From the IMG/VR virus record IMGVR_UViG_3300048930_000505, positions 1 through 47,780 of that record: a stretch of 47,780 bases of DNA; one strand, 5' to 3'. The notes beneath the pieces were generated by a model, which was given only the letters and a program-made list of their open reading frames with translations, was not told the origin of the DNA and did not search any database. Positions within the stretch are counted from its first letter, which is position 1; every line of letters starts with the position of its first letter. Made by a program: the position numbers and the translations under genes. This DNA comes from a virus. Positions 1-6,389 of this stretch are shown here, one piece after another.

Positions 1-432
1 CTGAGAGGCTGCGATCTGAAAGGAATCACCCTGCCGACCAGCGTGGGCGGCTCGCTTGACCTGAGAGGCTGCGATCTGAAAGGAATCGCCCTGCCGACCA
101 GCGTGGGCGGCTCGCTTTACGTGAGTGGCTGCGATCTGAAAGGAATTACCCTGCCGACCAGCGTGGGCGGCTCGCTTGACCTGAGAGGCTGCGATCTGAA
201 AGGAATCACCCTGCCGACCAGCGTGGGCGGCTCGCTTGACCTGAGAGGCTGCGATCTGAAAGGAATCACCCTGCCGACCAGCGTGGGCGGCTCGCTTGAC
301 CTGAGAGGCTGCGATCTGAAAGGAATCGCCCTGCCGACCAGCGTGGGCGGCTCGCTTTACGTGAGTGGCTGCGATCTGAAAGGAATTACCCTGCCGACCA
401 GCGTGGGCGGCTCGCTTGACGTGAGTGGCTGC
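1..432 (+). repeat. 60-bp tandem repeat array, downstream part
   Basis: Seven full 60-bp units plus a partial one, nearly identical even at third codon positions. Units differ mainly at LRG/VSG, at atcacc/atcgcc/attacc (IT, IA, IT) and at SLD/SLY. The 120-bp block at 61-180 recurs at 301-420, giving a 240-bp higher-order period. This indicates recent expansion or conversion. The array continues at the window end. Confidence 0.95.
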
Positions 433-654
433 GTTCACCCAAACGCAGTGCATAATTGTGGAGGCCAAAAAAGGACAATTATGGCATATAACCATCATAA
501 GAAAGGGCTCGTTGTTAGCCTTGGATGCTTTATCGGAAACGAGCATGATTGCCATATTGCAATTAACCAAAAATACTCAGGACGTTATGCCGTAGAGTAT
601 TGTAAAAAAGTTTCAGAGGCTTTCATCAAATATTACGAATCAAACAATTATTGA
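1..654 (+). CDS. 20-residue-repeat solenoid protein, C-terminal part (continues from the window end)
   Basis: The frame is open from base 1 and joins in frame to the gene that starts at 47352, so this is its 3' part. Seven 20-residue repeats (LDLRGCDLKGITLPTSVGGS type) are followed by a non-repeat tail of about 75 residues that begins after the last GC motif and includes VSLGCFIGNEHD and a tyrosine-rich helix. The repeat reads either as a bacterial leucine-rich repeat (LxL..C.L...LP) or as one four-sided pentapeptide-type coil; both predict a beta-solenoid. There is no signal peptide, so it should act in the cytoplasm. It sits between the phage exonuclease and ssb, one base before the ssb start, so it belongs to the recombination operon. 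Its function is unknown; a protein-binding role is an inference. Confidence 0.8.
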   Translation: MRGCDLKGITLPTSVGGSLDLRGCDLKGIALPTSVGGSLYVSGCDLKGITLPTSVGGSLDLRGCDLKGITLPTSVGGSLDLRGCDLKGITLPTSVGGSLDLRGCDLKGIALPTSVGGSLYVSGCDLKGITLPTSVGGSLDVSGCVHPNAVHNCGGQKRTIMAYNHHKKGLVVSLGCFIGNEHDCHIAINQKYSGRYAVEYCKKVSEAFIKYYESNNY

Positions 655-655
655 T

Positions 656-1090
656 ATGATCAACAAAGTAACCCTGATCGGATTCCTGGGCAATGATCCA
701 GACTTTCGCACCCTCGAAAATGGCACACCGGTTTGCCGCTTATCTGTGGCCACATCTGACAGCTACAAAGACAAGGACGGCAACTGGCAAAATCAAACCG
801 AATGGCACAATGTAATTGCCTGGCGTGAACTCGCTGAGCGATGCAGCCAGAACCTGAGAAAAGGCAACCTGGTTTTCGTGGATGGCAAAATCTCACACCG
901 GAAGTACACAGACCAAAATGGCGTGGAGAAATCAATGACCGACATCGTGGCCAATAACGTGCGATTGCTGGAAAAGAAAGAGCGCGGAGGGAATGATTTT
1001 GTGCCAGTAGAACCGTATCAGGCGCCAGCGAGACAAGGCCAATCTGTGTCAGCTCCCGAGCCGCAAGGCGGTGACGATTCACCTTTCTAA
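656..1090 (+). CDS. ssb: single-stranded DNA-binding protein
   Basis: This 144-residue OB-fold SSB covers single-stranded DNA during phage replication and recombination. The N-terminus MINKVTLIGFLGNDPDFR and the core WHNVIAW with VFVDGKI are the family hallmarks (about residues 1-105). A short disordered Pro/Gln-rich linker leads to the acidic tip DDSPF, the variant of DDDIPF that recruits partner proteins. It starts one base after the repeat gene stop, so translation is probably coupled. It lies in the recT-exonuclease operon, which fits annealing and recombination work. Length and domain order are normal. Confidence 0.97.
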   Translation: MINKVTLIGFLGNDPDFRTLENGTPVCRLSVATSDSYKDKDGNWQNQTEWHNVIAWRELAERCSQNLRKGNLVFVDGKISHRKYTDQNGVEKSMTDIVANNVRLLEKKERGGNDFVPVEPYQAPARQGQSVSAPEPQGGDDSPF

Positions 1091-1102
1091 CATAACCACC
1101 AG

Positions 1103-1130
1103 CCCCCGGCTCTGAAATATGGGCCGGGGG
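1103..1130 (+). terminator. GC-rich hairpin after ssb
   Basis: Eight perfect pairs (cccccggc with gccggggg) plus two more around an 8-nt loop, starting 13 bases after the ssb stop. No T tract follows (aaacactaaa), so it may be an attenuator or an mRNA-stabilising hairpin rather than a full terminator. Confidence 0.4.
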
Positions 1131-1143
1131 AAACACTAAAAAA

Positions 1144-1248
1144 ATGTCATACACCAGATCACAACGCCAAGCAGAAAAATCTGCATTTCCCAAGTCTGCA
1201 ACCAAGCAAGATGTATTAAGCTCCATTGGCATCACAAAGCGCGAATAA
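1144..1248 (+). CDS. small basic hypothetical protein (34 aa)
   Basis: An ATG-initiated ORF just after the post-ssb hairpin encodes MSYTRSQRQAEKSAFPKSAT and 14 further residues ending in ITKRE. It is polar and basic, with no membrane segment or recognised motif. It lies in the same direction as, and 15 bases before, the next gene, as expected for an operon member. I do not recognise a family; the short length makes the call tentative. Confidence 0.45.
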   Translation: MSYTRSQRQAEKSAFPKSATKQDVLSSIGITKRE

Positions 1249-1263
1249 TTCGCTAATACTGCC

Positions 1264-1452
1264 ATGGGCGCAATTATTTCAGCAACAAGAGGAATGCTCC
1301 CAAAAGACGTAGCAAAGCTGGCCGTACTACAAGCCGAAGCCCTTCTGGAAGAACTGTACCCAGAGCTCAAAGAAGAACAAGAACAAGACGAGGACAAAGA
1401 GCGCGAAGCCGACGAACAGTGGGCAAGTCAGCCAAAAGAGTACGATCCTTGA
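1264..1452 (+). CDS. small acidic helical protein (62 aa)
   Basis: The N-terminal part (MGAIISATRGMLPKDVAKLA) is followed by an amphipathic helix, ALLEELYPELKEEQEQDEDK, and a Glu/Asp-rich tail. The strong negative charge and predicted helix suggest a binding protein, possibly a DNA mimic or an inhibitor, but no family is recognised. It is a member of the ssb operon. The 167 bases after it hold no gene that I can support. Confidence 0.6.
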   Translation: MGAIISATRGMLPKDVAKLAVLQAEALLEELYPELKEEQEQDEDKEREADEQWASQPKEYDP

Positions 1453-1619
1453 TTGAATAGCTGATACTACCTGACAGGAGATTAGTATTGCTGAACCTGC
1501 CATCATTTACGGTGATACAGAAAACGCACTTCATAAGTAACCAAGTTTCTGCATTTTGATGGGGGCTACTTCCGAAATATCAGCATCTGAGCAGGCAAGT
1601 CAGAAACAACATTGATCCT

Positions 1620-1772
1620 GTGACAAAGCCGCCGCATTACAGTATCAAGTCACTCAATCAACTTTCTTTCCAAATGCGATTAAAAAATCTTAAAAGCCGC
1701 CTAATGCGGGTTAATCAAAAGATTGAAAAGCTAAAATCCGATTTCCCGGAAATCAACTTTTCAAAATCTTAG
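1620..1772 (+). CDS. small basic helical protein (50 aa, GTG start)
   Basis: The GTG-initiated ORF reads MTKPPHYSIKSLNQLSFQMR and then a Lys/Arg-rich helix (KNLKSRLMRVNQKIEKLKSD). The heptad-like spacing of Leu and Val suggests a short coiled coil. It ends six bases before the next ATG, in operon fashion. No family is recognised. The start is uncertain: an internal ATG at residue 19 is also possible. Confidence 0.45.
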   Translation: MTKPPHYSIKSLNQLSFQMRLKNLKSRLMRVNQKIEKLKSDFPEINFSKS

Positions 1773-1778
1773 CACGGT

Positions 1779-1928
1779 ATGGCATGGCGCGAATACTTCG
1801 AATTATACAAAGACAAAATCTACTTGGAAGTAGACGTAAAATTTTGCGCGTCAGAAAACAGAAAAGAAATGTGCTACGACTGCAACTGCTGGAAGTTAGC
1901 TGCTGCAAACCATGAAAACAAAATCTGA
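1779..1928 (+). CDS. small Cys-containing protein (49 aa)
   Basis: The ORF starts MAWREYFELYKDKIYLEV and carries four cysteines, one early and three in the cluster CYDCNCW, which could bind a metal. It ends two bases before the start of the next gene, so it looks like a true operon member despite its size. No family is recognised. It is too short for many automatic gene callers. Confidence 0.5.
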   Translation: MAWREYFELYKDKIYLEVDVKFCASENRKEMCYDCNCWKLAAANHENKI

Positions 1929-1930
1929 CA

Positions 1931-2170
1931 ATGAAAATACTCGAAGACATACGGGTAAACCCCTTGATTACCGTAGATAAGGAAAAACAATTCGCAACGC
2001 CAGAAATGGTGCTGCTACTTCAAGTCACCAAATATAAAGTTACAGGTGACCTCATAAGTCCCGTAGTGGCTATAAAACCAGTCCGGTTTTGCGTACACAT
2101 AGAAAGCCTGAAAAAGCTGCATGAAGCAACGGGATTATTGCTTCAGGCGATTGACCAAGAACAGAAATGA
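1931..2170 (+). CDS. hypothetical protein (79 aa)
   Basis: A compact mixed alpha/beta protein (MKILEDIRVNPLITVDKEKQ...), ending in an amphipathic helix with ATGLLLQAIDQEQK. It has no signal peptide or membrane segment. It starts two bases after the previous stop, and its last codons overlap the next start (ATGA), so translation is probably coupled. Its function is unknown, but it is expressed with the recombination genes. Confidence 0.65.
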   Translation: MKILEDIRVNPLITVDKEKQFATPEMVLLLQVTKYKVTGDLISPVVAIKPVRFCVHIESLKKLHEATGLLLQAIDQEQK

Positions 2171-2346
2171 TCTACACGATCTGCCCAATAGAATACTTCA
2201 ACCTATTCCGCAACGGGCAAGTCCCGAACCTGTGGAGGCTCGTTGCGGATAACGGCAGAACTGCATTGCTTGTAAACTATTATTGCCCATCAATTAGCTG
2301 CGAAATCCTAAAAAAACACGCCTTGGCGCCGTTCGGGGTAAACTGA
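2167..2346 (+). CDS. small hypothetical protein (59 aa)
   Basis: Overlaps the previous stop by an ATGA. The product MIYTICPIEYFNLFRNGQVP continues with PNLWRLVADNGRTALLVNYY and three cysteines in all. Aromatic residues and alternating hydrophobic strands suggest a small beta-rich fold. It ends eight bases before the next gene. No family is recognised. Confidence 0.55.
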   Translation: MIYTICPIEYFNLFRNGQVPNLWRLVADNGRTALLVNYYCPSISCEILKKHALAPFGVN

Positions 2347-2353
2347 GAAAACT

Positions 2354-2827
2354 ATGACTGCAATTTTTCAAATCCAAAAGGTCGGTGAACGATTCACCGA
2401 AGCAAGCCGCGAAATAATGCGGGAACAGTTTGGAACCTTGGATCAGGGCGACTACAAAGTAACAATCGAAGTCGCAAAGCCAAAGCGATACAACGGAACC
2501 AGGTACAAATACTATTTCGGGCATGTGCTGACAACAATCCTGGACAAAGCCGGCGACAACTTCCAGATACTAAACCCAATGACCGGAGAAACAAAGCGTC
2601 CGGCCAACACGACCGACCTGCACGAGTGTATGAAAATGATGTTTAACCCGGTGATAATTGTCACCCCAAGGGGCGCCTACAATTCGGCCGGAACAACAAC
2701 CAGCCTGAGCGATACGGAGTTTATCAATGAGTATATCGAAAACATCATGGCTTTCTTTTCATCAGCTCCGTACCATATTGAATTTATGGAACGGGAAGAA
2801 TGGAACGAAATGATGAAAGCAAAATAG
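2354..2827 (+). CDS. NinB-like recombination protein (tentative)
   Basis: This 157-residue protein shows features I associate with NinB-type (Orf) single-strand-binding recombination mediators: an N-terminal beta region, YKYYFGHVLTTILDKAG (about residues 52-68), a helix LHECMKMMFNP, and the segment TTTSLSDTEFINEYIENI, which resembles the STa.LS..E...lIEYI signature. NinB proteins help load recombinases onto SSB-coated DNA, which fits its place as last gene of the recT-exonuclease-ssb operon. It is followed directly by a strong terminator. Family assignment by eye is moderate at best. Confidence 0.5.
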   Translation: MTAIFQIQKVGERFTEASREIMREQFGTLDQGDYKVTIEVAKPKRYNGTRYKYYFGHVLTTILDKAGDNFQILNPMTGETKRPANTTDLHECMKMMFNPVIIVTPRGAYNSAGTTTSLSDTEFINEYIENIMAFFSSAPYHIEFMEREEWNEMMKAK

Positions 2828-2852
2828 TTGCGTATTTGTTGAAGTTTGTGGC

Positions 2853-2888
2853 ATCCCTGGCGCTGTAATAGCGTCAGGGATTTTTTTT
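2853..2888 (+). terminator. rho-independent terminator of the recombination operon
   Basis: Stem atccctggcgct pairs with agcgtcagggat (one G-T wobble) around a 5-nt loop and is followed by eight T. It closes the operon that begins at the promoter near 45.75 kb, across the window ends. Confidence 0.93.
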
Positions 2889-2910
2889 GCAAATTTTTCT
2901 TTGCCGAAAA

Positions 2911-2941
2911 TTTGCAAGTATCCAAAAGGTGCATACCTTTG
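2911..2941 (+). promoter_or_regulatory. Bacteroidota-type promoter for the membrane-protein operon
   Basis: TTTG at 2911-2914, a spacer of exactly 19, then TACCTTTG at 2934-2941: a perfect match to TTTG-N19-TAnnTTTG. Transcription should start near 2948, so the next gene must begin at the ATG at 2971 (or 2980) and not further upstream. No operator palindrome overlaps it, so it may be active in the lysogen. Confidence 0.85.
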
Positions 2942-2970
2942 GCGAAAGAAAAAGCGAAGCGAAAAAACAT

Positions 2971-3768
2971 ATGGGATCAATGCACGAAAAAGGCGAAACG
3001 AAAACAGGGCGAAAAATCGTCGAGGAATCAGGGGTTTCGCCTGATACTTTTCGCATGAGGTTGGCGAAATTAAAGCGTGCAGGGCATCCTATTTTTCGCG
3101 AAATTTCGTGGTCGTTGGACGCGGAATTCACCGAAGCCCAGGCTGAGCTTTTGCTTAGTGGGCGGGCTAAAAAGGTAAATGTTCTCATTGATAACGAAGG
3201 CGAGTTTAACGGGATGGGGCTGGCAAATGAGCCGGCCCCTATTTTGCAGCCTTCTTCTCGGAGCAAAGACCCAGCAAAGAATCAGCAAAGAACATCTGAC
3301 CCTGTTTGGCCTATTTGGGTAGTTCTTTTGATAACTGGATTGGTGTCTGTGCCTCAAATGTATCAGATCACATCTGAAATTAAAGGAGCGGCAGGGTTGA
3401 CGCCGATTGCATGGACCGCCGTATTGACCGCCGTGCCTTTTCTTTTTGTGCTGGCAAGGATAAAAGGCGTATTTGCTTGGATAGTTCTGCTGATGGTCAT
3501 GGGATATACGGCTTTTTGTAACGCCACGGCAATTTTTGCAGGGCTTACGCACCTGGACGAAGGAACTGTTCTGAGGCCGACCAGATTTCTCGAAGTTGTC
3601 ACCAACATGCTAAATGCCGGATATATAGGCACCGCAAGGTTTTTGGCGGTGTTTATGGCTCTTTTGGCCACATTAACCGAGCTTTTAGCATTCAGCAAAC
3701 TTTCAAATGGTAATAATTGGAACTCTTGTCTTTTTTGGATTGATCGCATTCGCGGCAAAAAAGGCTGA
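2971..3768 (+). CDS. HTH-plus-membrane protein (265 aa)
   Basis: The N-terminal 40 residues (TGRKIVEESGVSPDTFRM then RLAKLKRAG) resemble a helix-turn-helix. Residues about 75-115 are polar, then four hydrophobic segments follow (VWPIWVVLLITGLVSV, WTAVLTAVPFLFVLARI, IVLLMVMGYTAFC, FLAVFMALLATLTELLAF). A DNA-binding-like head on a membrane anchor suggests a membrane-tethered regulator or a protein that holds DNA at the inner membrane; this is inference. The start is set by the promoter at 2911-2941, which excludes the longer frame beginning at 2887. The last 20 residues are polar, and a different frame in the same DNA reads as a clean hydrophobic end, so a frameshift near 3707 is possible. First gene of the operon. 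Confidence 0.75.
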   Translation: MGSMHEKGETKTGRKIVEESGVSPDTFRMRLAKLKRAGHPIFREISWSLDAEFTEAQAELLLSGRAKKVNVLIDNEGEFNGMGLANEPAPILQPSSRSKDPAKNQQRTSDPVWPIWVVLLITGLVSVPQMYQITSEIKGAAGLTPIAWTAVLTAVPFLFVLARIKGVFAWIVLLMVMGYTAFCNATAIFAGLTHLDEGTVLRPTRFLEVVTNMLNAGYIGTARFLAVFMALLATLTELLAFSKLSNGNNWNSCLFWIDRIRGKKG

Positions 3769-3896
3769 TGAAAATGCTTGAATATGTTTTGGGACGCATT
3801 CATTTTTTTACTCGAAAAGCCAGACCCAAAGCGCTTTTCCGTAGGTCTGCAATCGGCGCCGAACTGGAACGGAGAGCTCGAAGGGAGGCACAATAA
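3768..3896 (+). CDS. small Arg-rich protein (42 aa)
   Basis: It starts in a TGATG overlap with the previous stop, so coupled translation is likely. The product MKMLEYVLGRIHFFTRKARP continues with a strongly basic tail that ends in RRARREAQ. The net charge suggests nucleic-acid or membrane-phospholipid binding. It overlaps the next ORF in another frame by about 110 bases, so only one of the two may be used in that stretch. No family is recognised. Confidence 0.4.
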   Translation: MKMLEYVLGRIHFFTRKARPKALFRRSAIGAELERRARREAQ

Positions 3897-4218
3897 AAAA
3901 GACCGCTCCATTGCCGAAAGAGTTGTTAGGGTGAATGGTGAGGGCATTTGTGGCACTTTCGAATTTCCTGACGCCAGCCCATTTGACGGTATTGTGATTG
4001 ACGAGCGATTGACTGCTGATGATATAAGAGGATTGCAAGCCAGAGGATACCGGCCAAGCAGCCCGACCTACTCAGTGGCAAAAAAATACTTCGCCAAAAA
4101 CCCAAATTGCTCAAAAAAAGAGCTTGCAGAAAATAGCAAGCCACCAGAGGGAGCAGCGATGGCAGTAGAAACGGCAAAGGATGTGATAGCGGTTTTTCGC
4201 GCAAACGTACTTAAATAG
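3784..4218 (+). CDS. hypothetical protein (up to 144 aa, start uncertain)
   Basis: The frame is open from a TTG at 3778 and an ATG at 3784; a GTG at 3931 would give a 95-residue protein that hardly overlaps the preceding small gene. The part after 3931 (CGTFEFPDASPFDGIVIDER onward, with LTADDIRGLQARGYRPSSPT) looks the most protein-like. A terminal amphipathic helix carries AMAVETAKDVIAVF. There is no membrane segment beyond a possible N-terminal FWDAFIFLLE. It is the third member of the operon driven from 2911. No family is recognised. Confidence 0.55.
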   Translation: MFWDAFIFLLEKPDPKRFSVGLQSAPNWNGELEGRHNKKDRSIAERVVRVNGEGICGTFEFPDASPFDGIVIDERLTADDIRGLQARGYRPSSPTYSVAKKYFAKNPNCSKKELAENSKPPEGAAMAVETAKDVIAVFRANVLK

Positions 4219-4301
4219 CCCCTCCCCCACTCTCGATAGGGGCAAAAAACACGGGGGGAATCAGGAGTAAGGGGAGGGGGAACGATAAAAACAGCTTTAC
4301 A

Positions 4302-4724
4302 ATGGATACCTCAACAATTCTGTGCGCTGCCGGCCTTCTGATTGGACTGGCATACGTTTGGTCGAGAAAGACCAAGGCAGACGGCCGTGCATTCTTTTGG
4401 GCAACAATTTCAGAACCCCTGGACTACCGGACAGAGGACATTGACGACACGACCGTAATCGAGCGAGCAAATGAAGCCAGGCGCAACCTCAAAGAGCACG
4501 GGAATCCATACCTGAACGACGACGATATTTGGGAGTATATCTATGGAGCAACCCCCGGAACAGAAACACGCGACTTCTCACAATGGCGCGACTTTGTTGC
4601 ACTCGACGTTGTGAAGCGCCGGGAAGCATGGAGAGAGCAAAAACGCAAATGGAACCCAGACGCTGCAAAGCATCATTTTGCAGGCGAAAAAATCCAAGAT
4701 GGAAATACTGCAAGCCATAACTGA
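4302..4724 (+). CDS. single-span membrane protein with charged helical domain (140 aa)
   Basis: An N-terminal membrane segment (TILCAAGLLIGLAYVW, residues 4-19) is followed by a Lys/Arg stop-transfer sequence and about 115 mostly helical, charged residues rich in Trp and Arg (for example FSQWRDFVALDVVKRREAW). The predicted topology leaves the large domain in the cytoplasm. It has no recognised family. It overlaps the next gene by about 25 bases, in operon style. It may be the scaffold of a membrane complex with the neighbouring products. Confidence 0.65.
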   Translation: MDTSTILCAAGLLIGLAYVWSRKTKADGRAFFWATISEPLDYRTEDIDDTTVIERANEARRNLKEHGNPYLNDDDIWEYIYGATPGTETRDFSQWRDFVALDVVKRREAWREQKRKWNPDAAKHHFAGEKIQDGNTASHN

Positions 4725-5013
4725 TTTCGCCTCCCAAGGCATCGGTGAAATGATTGTCGTGGTAGGAATGCTGCGAGGGTTTGCTTTGATCTTACCTCCG
4801 ATAATTCCAGCCAGGCGAATCGTTTCAAAGCCAAAGCGAAAAGCAGCACAACCAAAACCGACAAAACCGAAAAGGCCGAAACAAGCGCCAAGGCGAAAAC
4901 AGAAAATCAAAAAGGAGCCGAAATATGTCGCACCTGAACTATCAGAATACGAACAAAGGCTATACGACGCCTACCTGCTTAGAAGAGCAGGAATGGCAAA
5001 CAGTTGGGCTTGA
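4699..5013 (+). CDS. membrane protein with Lys/Pro-rich linker (104 aa)
   Basis: The start at 4699 (MEILQAITDFASQGIGEM) gives one hydrophobic segment, IVVVGMLRGFALILPPII (about residues 19-36), then a long Lys/Pro/Arg stretch (PKPTKPKRPKQAPRR) and a short helix PELSEYEQRLYDAYLLRR. The basic linker could bind DNA or phospholipid close to the membrane. An in-frame start at 4678 is also open. It overlaps both neighbours. No family is recognised. Confidence 0.6.
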   Translation: MEILQAITDFASQGIGEMIVVVGMLRGFALILPPIIPARRIVSKPKRKAAQPKPTKPKRPKQAPRRKQKIKKEPKYVAPELSEYEQRLYDAYLLRRAGMANSWA

Positions 5014-5401
5014 AGAAGCACAAAAAAATCAGCTCGATCTATACTATCAAGGCCGGGACAAAGTAGTTGTGCATCAGCCAAAACAATCCACTGAAACAGT
5101 CATTCGTGAAGAACAATTTGGGACGGTGATTCGATTGGCAAAGCCATTGGCAGCAGGTGTTGCAATCGCTTCCGGCGCTGGTATTATCGTGAATACAGCT
5201 ATCGGAATAGGTGCCGCAGTCCTGCAATTCATCAATGCAAATGCACTATTGATCGGAGGCTCATTTTTTGCCATTGGCCTTATCTATTCGGCCGCACTGG
5301 CATTTTTCCAAAAACAACCAAAACAAGCCGGGCCAAATGATTCAGGCGAATGGGAGTTTTACCAGAAGCAGGAACAGGGCTGGCGAAGGAAAGAAAAATG
5401 A
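4925..5401 (+). CDS. membrane protein with two hydrophobic segments (158 aa)
   Basis: A polar N-terminal region of about 68 residues is followed by two hydrophobic hairpin segments, LAAGVAIASGAGIIVNTAIG and LLIGGSFFAIGLIYSAALAF, then a Gln/Lys-rich polar tail. It overlaps the previous gene by 89 bases in another frame, so its true start may be further in. It overlaps the next start by ATGA. No family is recognised; it probably works in the membrane with the other products of this operon. Confidence 0.55.
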   Translation: MSHLNYQNTNKGYTTPTCLEEQEWQTVGLEEAQKNQLDLYYQGRDKVVVHQPKQSTETVIREEQFGTVIRLAKPLAAGVAIASGAGIIVNTAIGIGAAVLQFINANALLIGGSFFAIGLIYSAALAFFQKQPKQAGPNDSGEWEFYQKQEQGWRRKEK

Positions 5402-5805
5402 ATAAATCCCAAAAGGGCTGGCTGCTCTATATAATGGTTCACCTTCCGTTCGTTTTTTTTATGAAGGTTGGTATAACCTCTTTGTCAATCGGAGCAATGG
5501 CTCGGGCAAAGAGTATAGATCGAACCATGCCAGGCTTCCCGCTTCCGATATTTGCCGTTCCTATCCCTGGGGCCTACTACGTTGAACAAGCGCTTCACCA
5601 AATGATGAAGCGATTCAAAGTCGTTTTCTACAAAGGGAACGGCCGAAAAGAGTGGTTTTTTATGGCACCTGCGTTTGTAGCTTTGCCGATCATGGTCGGA
5701 GTATGGTTCATGTACCTTATGCTGTTAGATCGTGCAATAGGAACGAAAATAGCGCCTACTCTGGCAAATTACATTTTTGAGGTTGTTTACTATTTTTTAT
5801 CCTAA
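5398..5805 (+). CDS. GIY-YIG-type nuclease with C-terminal membrane segment (135 aa)
   Basis: The start at 5398 lies in an ATGA overlap with the previous gene. Residues 10-87 fit the T5orf172-like GIY-YIG layout: LYI (10-12) for GIY, MKVGIT (22-27) for YIG, a following arginine (R36), the metal-binding glutamate in YVEQALH (E63) and the terminal GNGRKEWF (81-87). A membrane segment follows at about 89-110 (APAFVALPIMVGVWFMYLML), and a second hydrophobic stretch ends the protein. GIY-YIG enzymes cut DNA; a membrane-attached one could attack DNA as it enters the cell. That role, and even the activity, is inference. Last gene of the operon. Confidence 0.6.
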   Translation: MNKSQKGWLLYIMVHLPFVFFMKVGITSLSIGAMARAKSIDRTMPGFPLPIFAVPIPGAYYVEQALHQMMKRFKVVFYKGNGRKEWFFMAPAFVALPIMVGVWFMYLMLLDRAIGTKIAPTLANYIFEVVYYFLS

Positions 5806-5836
5806 AAAAACCCCGGACGAAATACATCGCCCAGGG
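5804..5836 (-). terminator. terminator of the late (minus) operon
   Basis: On the minus strand, hairpin CCCTGGGCGA...TCGTCCGGGG (8 pairs, two mismatches, 6-nt loop; 5811-5836) is followed by seven T. It lies 31 bases past the endolysin stop and faces the plus-strand operon that ends at 5805. Confidence 0.7.
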
Positions 5837-5867
5837 CACTACAAAAAAAATCAAATATCCTGTGCTT

Positions 5868-6335
5868 TTACGGGTCCACTATCAAAAAGCCTTCTTTCGG
5901 GTGCCACCCCTCAATGCGTGGGCGAGTATCCAAATGCACCCAAGTAGGCGTGAACCTCAAATTTTCAATGGTCGTAAGTCCTGCCGCTTCAAATTCAGTG
6001 CTATTGGCCAGAATTAGGTCCAATACCTGCGGAGGTTTCAAGCCAACCACCTTTACATCTGCAGCGCATCCGCGCCGGTGCTGACTTAGCTTGCCGCCGG
6101 TGCTATCCCATGGCGCACGATACCCAGATGAATCGAATTTCCCGTTACGAGTGAACCAGTTGTTCACCCAAACCGGAGCGCCTGCTTTTTCTCTGATTAG
6201 ATCACACACGCGAACAATTCGCGGATCAATCAGGCATGCGGCTTTCCAGCCCAACGCCTGCCAAGTGCGTTGATCTACAAACTCGACTACATCAAACCAC
6301 TTCGAGCCGTGAAGCGGAATTGCTTGTGTATTCAT
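5868..6335 (-). CDS. peptidase M15-like endolysin
   Basis: The 155-residue protein starts at the ATG at 6335 (an upstream TTG at 6341 adds two residues). Zinc-site motifs of D-Ala-D-Ala carboxypeptidase-type M15 enzymes are visible: SQHRRGCAADV (H86, D93) and TWVHLD (H134). The enzyme would cut peptidoglycan stem peptides or cross-links to release progeny. It has no signal peptide or cell-wall-binding domain and so needs a holin, and two candidates lie just upstream in the same operon together with a spanin pair. It is the last gene of the late transcript. Confidence 0.88.
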   Translation of the reverse strand: MNTQAIPLHGSKWFDVVEFVDQRTWQALGWKAACLIDPRIVRVCDLIREKAGAPVWVNNWFTRNGKFDSSGYRAPWDSTGGKLSQHRRGCAADVKVVGLKPPQVLDLILANSTEFEAAGLTTIENLRFTPTWVHLDTRPRIEGWHPKEGFLIVDP

Positions 6336-6349
6336 GGCCAATATTATTG

Positions 6350-6377
6350 GCGGCCCCCAATCTTTATCGGGGACCGC
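6350..6377 (-). terminator. hairpin between holin candidate and endolysin
   Basis: GCGG-c-CCCC pairs with GGGG-a-CCGC around a 10-nt loop. No T tract follows on either strand, so it is more likely an attenuator or RNA-processing hairpin that sets the endolysin level. Confidence 0.3.
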
Positions 6378-6389
6378 ACGTTAGGGAAG

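Noticed and set aside
1-432. CRISPR array
   Set aside because: The 60-bp units are contiguous without spacers and are translated in frame as a protein repeat.
660-1397. 245-codon minus-strand frame opposite ssb
   Set aside because: Antisense shadow of ssb and its neighbour; Ser/Cys/Arg-rich, with no operon support.
1486-1615. Two very short frames (17-18 codons) in the gap after the acidic protein
   Set aside because: One would need an ATT start and the other is only 18 codons; neither has support beyond being open.
2887-2970. 28-residue N-terminal extension of the HTH-membrane protein
   Set aside because: The promoter -33 and -7 boxes lie inside it, so it cannot be transcribed from that promoter.
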